From Pseudomonadota bacterium (GTDB taxonomy: Bacteria > Pseudomonadota > Alphaproteobacteria > Rhizobiales > Pleomorphomonadaceae): a stretch of DNA of 64,000 nt. A program made the translations under genes and the position numbers. The stretch is taken from positions 47,956 through 111,955 of the forward strand of contig JAEZHI010000018.1 in assembly GCA_023436885.1 (NCBI GenBank), written 5' to 3'. The notes under the pieces are model-generated. The model made no database searches and was not told where the DNA came from. It saw nothing but the letters and a program-made list of their open reading frames with translations. Position 1 is the first letter of the stretch, and the number at the start of each line of letters is the position of its first letter. Positions 16,306-22,855 of the stretch are shown here, piece after piece.

Positions 16306-16902
16306 TCATTGCGTCGGCCAGCGATCAAGCACGCCAGCGACGCGTTGCTCGAAGCGCGCCACGCGTTCCCTGGACGGGCTCTCGGCCGAGTGCAGCGACA
16401 GCATGTTGAAGCGGGCGCCGCGGGCGCAGGCGCCAAGGATGGCCAGCTTCAGGACGCGCCGCACCGGCTGCCAAAGCACCAGCGTATCGATCCACCAGGG
16501 CGATCCGAGGGTGGTGATGACCAACACATGACGGAGCTTGAGGCGCGGCTTGATCGGCCCAAAGTTGCTGGAATGGTCGAAGGCGATACCTGGCGACCAG
16601 ACGCGGTCGAACCAGCCTTTCAATAAGGCGGGAAAGCCATACCACCAGGTGGGAAACACCAGCACCAGCGCGTCGGCCTCAGTGAGCCGCGCCGCTTCAG
16701 CAGAAATGGCCGAGCTGTCGAAGGCTGCGGCGTAGTAGCTCCTGCGCTCCGCGTCGGTCAGGGCGGCGCCAAAGCCGCTGCCATAAAGATCTTCGACCGC
16801 GACGTCGTGACCGGCTGCTAGCAATCGCCCTACGGCAAAATCGGCGAGCGATCGGCAGAGGCTGTCCGGCAGTGGGTGGGCGATGACGACAAGGCATTTC
16901 AT
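16306..16902 (-). CDS. NAD(P)H-dependent oxidoreductase, flavodoxin-like (NQO1/KefF type)
   Basis: 198 residues, flavodoxin-2 fold. The protein opens with CLVVIAHPLPDSLCRSLADF, and VLVFPTWWYGFPALLKGWFDRV is the flavin and nicotinamide binding signature, with VITTLGSPWWIDTLVL after it. Members reduce quinones or partner with KefC-type K+ efflux; no kef gene is present here, so a quinone or electrophile reductase is more likely. Confidence 0.92.
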   Translation of the reverse strand: MKCLVVIAHPLPDSLCRSLADFAVGRLLAAGHDVAVEDLYGSGFGAALTDAERRSYYAAAFDSSAISAEAARLTEADALVLVFPTWWYGFPALLKGWFDRVWSPGIAFDHSSNFGPIKPRLKLRHVLVITTLGSPWWIDTLVLWQPVRRVLKLAILGACARGARFNMLSLHSAESPSRERVARFEQRVAGVLDRWPTQ

Positions 16903-17142
16903 GGCAGGGACTCGGAGCTGACTGTTGGCGAGCGTGGCATGCCATGCCGGTTGTGCCTACCCGATTCCATTCTTCGCCCCCGGGATCGTCAATCAGACGT
17001 GTCGGCCCTAAATCCTTCGCCGAAATGGTAGGTTTCAATACCTAATCTCGCTGCCAGCGGGGGCTTTGAAAGCTGATCTCAAACAAATATTTACCGAGGC
17101 AAGGGACCGTCCTGCAGTTGAAATCGAAGGATGGTGCCGCTC

Positions 17143-18510
17143 ATGTCTCCTCTGTCTGAAGCCGGAAAGGCTCGTATCGGTCTCTATCTGCTGGACGGGG
17201 TCCGGGACGAAGACAGAGCTGCCTTGGCTCCGGTTGTCAGGTCCATCCTTGATGAGGCACTGGCCTTCAATCTCACCTGGACACCCAGCAAGGCGACAGC
17301 CTTCCGGGCGTCGTTCGACGCGCACGGCGCGGCGCTGACGGCAAAGGCCAGGCACTACACGATGCGGCTGCTCGAAGCCCCGCTCGATGGTGACTTCGAG
17401 ACTGATGGGCTTGAAAGGGTGAAGTTCGAGCGGTCCTGCGGCTTCGACTTCCGTTATCGCGTGGCGTTGAAAAGCGTGCTGATGAGCCGGGGTATCGCGG
17501 CGATCGGCAAGCGCTTCCGCTGGAACGGCACGAAGGCCGCTCATCTCATCGACGTCTACACGCGTCTGTTGCAGCTCGATGCGGCCGTGGCGATTGCCCT
17601 GCATGTCCAGCTCGACGGCGAGGCGACCAAGAACACGGCCAGCCAGTCCGGCGAAGTTCTAGCCAACTTCGGTTCGACCATCGACCGGCTGCGCAACTCG
17701 ATCAACACGGTCGCCAAGGATCTCGGCGCGACGACGGAGTCGCTGCAGAGCCTCTCCGGCCGCGTCTCCGGCGATGTCAACAGCGCCACCCGGTCGTCGG
17801 AAGGGACGAGCCAGTCGATCGGTTCGACGGCGGCAACCACCGAGGAACTGTCGGCTTCGATCGTCGAGATCGGCAATCAGGCCAGCGAGAGCGCCAGTCT
17901 GGCGACCAAGGCCGTTGCCGAGACCATGGCGAGCCGTGAAGCCATCCTGTCGCTCGAAGAGACAGTAGAACGCATTGGTTCCTTCGTCGGGCTGATCACC
18001 AACATCGCGTCCCAGACCAATCTTCTGGCGCTCAACGCCACCATCGAGGCGGCACGCGCCGGCGAGGCGGGCAGAGGCTTTGCCGTCGTGGCGCAGGAAG
18101 TGAAGCAACTGGCGTCGCAGACCGCTACGGCGACCGACGAGATCGGCAAGCAGATCGGCCTGATCCAGGAGGCCACTCGGCGCTCTGCCGCGGTGACCGA
18201 AGAAACCGCCAAGGTGGTGGCGGCGATTTCGGAGAAGTCGCAGATGGTGTCGGAAGCGGTTGGGGCGCAGTCGAAGGCCACCCGCGAGATTGCTGAGGCA
18301 ACCAACAGCGCCGTACGCCATTCCGGCAACATGACCGATGTGTTGCGCGCCATCGAGGCGACGGTCAACGAGACCCGCGTCATGGCCGACCGCGTGCGGT
18401 CGATTTCCGAACTGCTGACCGGGCATACGGGCGATCTCGACCGTGCCGCCGAGGAGATCATCGGCGTGACGCGTAATCTCGGCAAGGTTCGCGAACTGAA
18501 GCTTCGCTAA
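17143..18510 (+). CDS. Soluble methyl-accepting chemotaxis protein with globin-like N-terminal domain
   Basis: About 455 residues without membrane segments, so a cytosolic receptor. Residues 1-165 are helical and resemble the sensor-globin domain of HemAT-type receptors: the run around CGFDFRYRVALKSVLM aligns with the usual GL-x-x-RWY segment. In that alignment the proximal heme histidine is replaced by glutamate (codon 17428-17430). The rest is a coiled-coil signalling domain with the hairpin tip ITNIASQTNLLALNATIEAA. Start chosen at 17143 because GAAGG abuts the ATG at 17131. No CheB/CheR pentapeptide tail is visible. Confidence 0.85.
   Translation: MSPLSEAGKARIGLYLLDGVRDEDRAALAPVVRSILDEALAFNLTWTPSKATAFRASFDAHGAALTAKARHYTMRLLEAPLDGDFETDGLERVKFERSCGFDFRYRVALKSVLMSRGIAAIGKRFRWNGTKAAHLIDVYTRLLQLDAAVAIALHVQLDGEATKNTASQSGEVLANFGSTIDRLRNSINTVAKDLGATTESLQSLSGRVSGDVNSATRSSEGTSQSIGSTAATTEELSASIVEIGNQASESASLATKAVAETMASREAILSLEETVERIGSFVGLITNIASQTNLLALNATIEAARAGEAGRGFAVVAQEVKQLASQTATATDEIGKQIGLIQEATRRSAAVTEETAKVVAAISEKSQMVSEAVGAQSKATREIAEATNSAVRHSGNMTDVLRAIEATVNETRVMADRVRSISELLTGHTGDLDRAAEEIIGVTRNLGKVRELKLR
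18037..18073. repeat. 37-bp exact repeat shared with the second chemoreceptor gene
   Basis: These bases are identical to 32630-32666. Both encode part of the conserved signalling tip (ATIEAARAGEAG). Selection on protein sequence plus similar codon use explains most of this, though gene conversion is possible. Confidence 0.7.
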
Positions 18511-18530
18511 CGGGATCCTGCCGGCCGGCG

Positions 18531-19034
18531 TCAGTCCGGCTGGTTCGGGTTCTGCCGCAGGCGATCCAGGCAGCTTTTCAAGAGGTCGTTGAGCGCCGTT
18601 CGTTCGGGCTCGGGGAGCATTGACACCAGCCGATGCTGGTTTTCGACATGCGCCGTCACGGCCTCGTCGATCAGGGCGAAACCCTTGTCGGTAAGCGAAA
18701 CAATCATGCTGCGCCGGTCGTCGGGGTTCTGCCGCCGCTCGACGAGCCCCACCTTGACCAGTTGATCGATGCGGTTGGTCATGGTGCCGGAGCTGATCAT
18801 CATCTGCTCCATCAGCTCGCCCGGCGACAGACCATAGGGCGGGCCGGACCGGCGGAGCGTCGCCAGCACATCGAAGCCTGAACTGTTGAGACCGAAGCGG
18901 GCGAATACCTCTTCCTGCCGGTGAAGGATCAGTTCCCGCAGCCGCCCGAGCCGTCCGAAGAGAGCCATAGGCCCGACGTCGAGGTCGGGACGCTCGCGGT
19001 TCCATTGGGCAATGATCTTGTCGATGCCGTCCAT
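18531..19034 (-). CDS. MarR family transcriptional regulator
   Basis: 167 residues. The winged helix is clear: LSPGELMEQMMISSGTMTNR and the wing VERRQNPDDRRSMIVSLTD. It is divergent from the EamA transporter gene, with two palindromes in the 79-bp gap that probably bind this protein and control both genes. The start codon lies inside a third inverted repeat (ATGACA-N4-TGTCAT, 19033-19048). No clear Shine-Dalgarno sequence precedes it. Confidence 0.93.
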   Translation of the reverse strand: MDGIDKIIAQWNRERPDLDVGPMALFGRLGRLRELILHRQEEVFARFGLNSSGFDVLATLRRSGPPYGLSPGELMEQMMISSGTMTNRIDQLVKVGLVERRQNPDDRRSMIVSLTDKGFALIDEAVTAHVENQHRLVSMLPEPERTALNDLLKSCLDRLRQNPNQPD

Positions 19035-19057
19035 GACAAAGGTGTCATCACGGAATT

Positions 19058-19073
19058 ATCTTGACGTCAAGAT
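19058..19073. promoter_or_regulatory. MarR operator 1, perfect 16-bp palindrome
   Basis: ATCTTGACGTCAAGAT is fully self-complementary. It contains TTGACG (19061-19066), which fits as the -35 element of the eamA promoter. Its centre is 26 bp from that of operator 2. Confidence 0.8.
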
Positions 19074-19081
19074 TTCTCCAT

Positions 19082-19101
19082 TTATCTTGACGTCGAGATA
19101 A
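19082..19101. promoter_or_regulatory. MarR operator 2, 20-bp near-palindrome
   Basis: TTATCTTGACGTCGAGATAA has one mismatched pair and the same ATCTTGACGTC core as operator 1. TATCTT (19083-19088) is a possible -10 element for eamA, 16 bp from the TTGACG in operator 1, so a bound repressor would cover both promoter elements. Confidence 0.8.
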
Positions 19102-19113
19102 ATGGAGTGACCC

Positions 19114-19968
19114 ATGCACCGCCTGTCCGACGTTGCCCTCACGGCGCTTGCGCCCCTGATCTGGGGCAGCACCTACATCGTGACCGTGACGTTCCTGCCG
19201 GGGCTCGACCCGTTGCTGGTGTCCTTCTTAAGAGCCATGCCGGCGGGGCTGCTTCTACTGTTGTTCACGCGGCAATTGCCCGAGGGGATCTGGTGGCTGC
19301 GCATCTTCGTGCTCGGGGCGCTCAACTTCTCGTTCTTCTGGTGGATGCTGTTCATCGCCGCCTACCGCCTGCCGGGCGGGGTGGCGGCCACCGTGGGCGC
19401 GATCCAGCCGCTGATCATCGTGTTCCTGGCGCGCTTTCTGGTGGGTACGCCGATCAGGTCCGTGTCGATTGCCGCGGCGGTTGGTGGGGCGTTGGGCGTC
19501 GGCCTGTTGATCCTGAAGCCGAGCGCCACTCTCGATCTGACGGGCGTCGTGGCGGGTCTCCTGGGGGCGCTGTCGATGGCCTTCGGCACGGTGCTGACGC
19601 GCCGCTGGCAGCCGCCCGCGCCGCTGCTCACCTTCACTGCCTGGCAGTTGACGGCGGGCGGAATCCTGCTGTTGCCCGCGCTGTTCATGAACCTGCCAGC
19701 ACTTTCGAGCTTCACGAGCCGCAACCTGATCGGCGTCGCCTATCTCAGCCTGATCGGCGCCGGCCTCACCTACATCGTCTGGTTCCGCGGCATCTCCCGC
19801 CTCAATCCCAATCTCGTGGCCCAACTCGGTTTTCTGAGCCCCGTGACGGCGGTAGCACTCGGTCTGCTGTTCAAGGGTGAAATCCTGTCTGTCCTGCAAT
19901 GGCTGGGCATGGCCTTGATCTTCGGCAGTATCCTCATGGGGCAAAGGGGGATGCGGCGTGGGAAATAG
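19114..19968 (+). CDS. EamA/DMT family transporter
   Basis: 284 residues with ten predicted membrane helices in two EamA repeats (about 5-135 and 145-280). The start TALAPLIWGSTYIVTV and second-repeat GLTYIVWFRGISRLNP are typical. Members export amino acids or other metabolites; the substrate is unknown. GGAG lies six bases before the ATG. Divergent from its probable MarR repressor and 134 bp upstream of an MFS gene. Confidence 0.93.
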   Translation: MHRLSDVALTALAPLIWGSTYIVTVTFLPGLDPLLVSFLRAMPAGLLLLLFTRQLPEGIWWLRIFVLGALNFSFFWWMLFIAAYRLPGGVAATVGAIQPLIIVFLARFLVGTPIRSVSIAAAVGGALGVGLLILKPSATLDLTGVVAGLLGALSMAFGTVLTRRWQPPAPLLTFTAWQLTAGGILLLPALFMNLPALSSFTSRNLIGVAYLSLIGAGLTYIVWFRGISRLNPNLVAQLGFLSPVTAVALGLLFKGEILSVLQWLGMALIFGSILMGQRGMRRGK

Positions 19969-20102
19969 GAAGCTCGTCTTCGCGCGGGTATGTCACGCTT
20001 CGGCGAGCGCTGGCGGCATATCGGGTTTCAAAGTCGGCCTTGATGCCGTATGACCCCGGCAAAAGGCACTTGGTTGACCAGCTGCCGAAGGGTGAGAGCA
20101 AT

Positions 20103-21389
20103 ATGCAAGACGCGATGCGGTCCGGCGCAAACAAGGTCGCCCTGAGAATTCTGCCGCTGCTTTGTCTTGGCTACGTGATTGCCTACCTGGACCGTATCAA
20201 CGTCAGCTTTGCCGCCCTTCAGCTGAACGAAGATCTCAGCCTGTCGCCGGCCGCCTATGGCCTGGGGGCAGGGCTGTTCTTTGCCGGCTATGTAGCGTTC
20301 GAGGTGCCGAGCAATCTGATCTTGCGGCGTGTCGGCGCGAGGCTGTGGATCTCGCGGATTATGATCAGTTGGGGCGTCATCTCCGTCCTGATGGCCTTCG
20401 TTCGCAGCGAGGTGACATTCTACCTGTGCCGCTTCATGCTGGGCGTTGCGGAAGCGGGATTTCTGCCCGGCGTCATCCTCTATGTGAACCAGTGGCTCCC
20501 ACAGCAAGACCGCGCTCGGGCGCTTTCCGTGCTGGCGGCCTCGACGGCGGTGGCCGGGCTGATCGGCAGCCCGCTGTCGATGTCGCTCCTCGGGTTGGAC
20601 AGCACATGGGGGCTGCGCGGTTGGCAATGGCTGTTTGTGCTGGAAGGGATTCCGGCGGTCGTTCTCGGCGGGCTGATCCTGTTCGTTCTGCCGGACACGC
20701 CGACGGCGGCGAAATGGCTCACACAGGAAGAGAAATCGGCGCTTCAAAATGCGCAGGACAGGGAAAGCTGCCATCTCGAACGTCACCGGTTTGATGTGAT
20801 GGGACGCAGCCTGTTCGGGAAGGTCGGTCTGCTCGGGATCGTCTATTTTTGTATGGTGCTGGGTATGTACGGTGTTGCCCTTTGGATGCCGCAGATCCTG
20901 CAGAAGACCCTCGACGACACGAACCTGCCGCTGCTCGGTTGGTTCAACGCCATACCCTTCCTCGCCGCGGTCGTTGGCATGTTGGCGATTGGCTGGAGTT
21001 CCGACCGTTTTGGCGAGCGCAAGCTGCACGTGGTCGGCGCGCTCATATTGGCCTCCGTCGGCTGCGTTGCCGCCGGCCGGGCGGCCAGCCTTGTCGAAAG
21101 CCTCGTTGCGCTGTCGCTGGCGTCGATTGGGCTCTGGTCGGTCATCGGGCCGTTCTGGGCCTTCACGACGGCGCGCATGGGCGGCTTGGCCGCTGCCGTG
21201 GGCGTTGCGCTGATCAACTCGATCGGCAACCTGGGCGGCTTCTTTGGGCCGTACATCATGGGATGGCTGAAAGGTGTGACGGCCGACTATCGGGTTGGGC
21301 TTGAGGTGCTGGCGGTCATTCTCGTCGTTGGCGCGGTTTCGATGGCGCTCGTGCGGAATGATGGTTCGTCGGAGCCCACCACAGGCTGA
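20103..21389 (+). CDS. MFS transporter, anion:cation symporter type
   Basis: 428 residues, twelve helices. LGYVIAYLDRINVSFAALQ in helix 1 and LGVAEAGFLPGVILYVNQWL in helix 4 mark the anion:cation symporter (phthalate/glucarate/tartrate permease) family, which takes up organic acids by proton symport. ATG 20103 has GGTGAGAG upstream and starts at the expected point; an ATG at 20043 and the open frame to 19899 are less likely. Substrate unknown; no catabolic genes are adjacent. Confidence 0.9.
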   Translation: MQDAMRSGANKVALRILPLLCLGYVIAYLDRINVSFAALQLNEDLSLSPAAYGLGAGLFFAGYVAFEVPSNLILRRVGARLWISRIMISWGVISVLMAFVRSEVTFYLCRFMLGVAEAGFLPGVILYVNQWLPQQDRARALSVLAASTAVAGLIGSPLSMSLLGLDSTWGLRGWQWLFVLEGIPAVVLGGLILFVLPDTPTAAKWLTQEEKSALQNAQDRESCHLERHRFDVMGRSLFGKVGLLGIVYFCMVLGMYGVALWMPQILQKTLDDTNLPLLGWFNAIPFLAAVVGMLAIGWSSDRFGERKLHVVGALILASVGCVAAGRAASLVESLVALSLASIGLWSVIGPFWAFTTARMGGLAAAVGVALINSIGNLGGFFGPYIMGWLKGVTADYRVGLEVLAVILVVGAVSMALVRNDGSSEPTTG

Positions 21390-21400
21390 GCCGGCCAGGT

Positions 21401-22288
21401 TCATCTCGATGTCCAGGCTCGAACGGTGAGAATGGCGTCGGCGAACTCGCGAGGAGCTTCCCAGGGAAAATTGTGGCCGCACTCCACGACGCGGTGTTCA
21501 TGTCGACCCTTGAACATTGGCGCATGGTCCGCGGTGCCGCCCGGTTTCAGCGGATCCTGCGTTCCGTCCAGCGTGATGGCGGGCACTGTGATGGGTGGTT
21601 TTGCCGCCAGCTGGGTTTCCAGCGCAGCAAGTGCCGGGTCACCCGCCGCCAGGCCGAAGCTGAAGCGATAGGCGTGGATCACCACGTCGACGAAATCCGG
21701 ATTGTCGAAGGCGGCGGCTGTCCGATCGAAGGTCGCGTCGTCGAACGACCAAGTCGGCGACCACTGCTGCCAGAGAATGCGGCACAGCTCGCGCCGGTGC
21801 AGCGACAGGCATTCCCGGCCGCGCTCGTGCTGGAACAGGTGCTGGTACCAGACGGCGAGTTCCAGGCTCGGCGCATAGGCGTGGCCCAGCCGCTCGACGT
21901 CGATGACGTCGTAGCCGGCGTAGGAAACCAGCGCTGTCACGCGCTCCGGCCACAAGGCGGTGGCCACGCAGGAGGCGAGGCCGCCCCAGTCATATCCGGC
22001 GAGGATTGCCCGCTCGATGCCGAGGGCATCGAGGAGGCCGATGAGATCCTTGCCGAGCGCGGCCTGTTCGCCGCTCCGCATGGTGGAATCCGAGAGAAAC
22101 CGCGTCGAGCCGAAGCCGCGCAGATAGGGCACGATCACCCTGGCGCCGGCATCCGCGAGGCGCGGCGCCACCTCGTCGTAAGCGTGCGGGTCGTAGGGAA
22201 AGCCATGCGACAGTACCACCGGCCAACCATCCGCCGTCCCGGACTCCAGATAGGCGATCTCGAGGGTATCGGTTTTGGCCGTTCGCAT
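21401..22288 (-). CDS. Alpha/beta hydrolase, epoxide hydrolase / dehalogenase-like
   Basis: 295 residues from ATG 22288, which follows GGGAGG. The oxyanion motif is LSHGFPYD and the nucleophile elbow is AGYDWGG, with aspartate rather than serine as in epoxide hydrolases and haloalkane dehalogenases. A cap domain spans about 130-220, and VVECGHNFPWEAP supplies the catalytic histidine. The substrate cannot be read from sequence. Minus-strand gene convergent with the MFS gene. Confidence 0.87.
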   Translation of the reverse strand: MRTAKTDTLEIAYLESGTADGWPVVLSHGFPYDPHAYDEVAPRLADAGARVIVPYLRGFGSTRFLSDSTMRSGEQAALGKDLIGLLDALGIERAILAGYDWGGLASCVATALWPERVTALVSYAGYDVIDVERLGHAYAPSLELAVWYQHLFQHERGRECLSLHRRELCRILWQQWSPTWSFDDATFDRTAAAFDNPDFVDVVIHAYRFSFGLAAGDPALAALETQLAAKPPITVPAITLDGTQDPLKPGGTADHAPMFKGRHEHRVVECGHNFPWEAPREFADAILTVRAWTSR

Positions 22289-22423
22289 CAGGGCCTCCCG
22301 TTCAGGTACAACAAGCCGGCATGTTCTTTGGCAAGACCGCGGCACCGGCGATTTCAATACAGTCCAACGGTCTTTCGGATCTGTGGTTCCGCGTTCGGCG
22401 TGCTCTGCGACCCACGGCGACCG

Positions 22424-22810
22424 TTACGCCATGGGGACGATCGTTCCCTGGTGAAACAGCATCTGCCACCGGCCATCGATCAGCTTCCAGAGGGAGCTGC
22501 GAAGCGTGGTTCTCCTCGCCGTTCCGTCGGTTCGGCGGCTGCTCCGATAGGTGACGAGAACGGCGTCAGGGGCGATGAACTGGACGGCAAAGTGATGGAC
22601 CTCCGGCACGAGGGCGGCCTCCGCCGTGGTTTCCTGGGCCAGTGCCTCGACGATCAAAGCCTTGTTGTAAACCCTGCCGGAGCTGCCGAACTCAATGAAT
22701 TCATCGGCCAGAAGCGCGCGGACAGCGTCAGGTGACCGCCGCACCTCCGGACGATGCAGCCTCTGTTCGAGGTCGCGAAAGAACTCCAAGTCAGGAACGG
22801 CTGCCGACAT
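22424..22810 (-). CDS. NTF2-like protein (DUF4440/SnoaL type)
   Basis: 128 residues, alpha+beta cone fold. DLEQRLHRPEVR, LLADEFIEFGSSGRVYNK and the closing SLWKLIDGRWQMLFHQGT match the DUF4440 group. Such proteins range from small-molecule binding proteins to isomerases; the function here is unknown. AAAGGG precedes the ATG. It sits between uvrB and the hydrolase, all on the minus strand. Confidence 0.85.
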   Translation of the reverse strand: MSAAVPDLEFFRDLEQRLHRPEVRRSPDAVRALLADEFIEFGSSGRVYNKALIVEALAQETTAEAALVPEVHHFAVQFIAPDAVLVTYRSSRRTDGTARRTTLRSSLWKLIDGRWQMLFHQGTIVPMA

Positions 22811-22855
22811 GCTTGCCCTTTCGCCATGCCCTGAGCTGAGCGGCCGGTCAGGTGC

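Noticed and set aside
20028..21482. 484-residue open frame opposite the MFS gene
   Set aside because: Antisense shadow rich in Arg/Gln/His; membrane helices of the MFS protein are on the plus strand.
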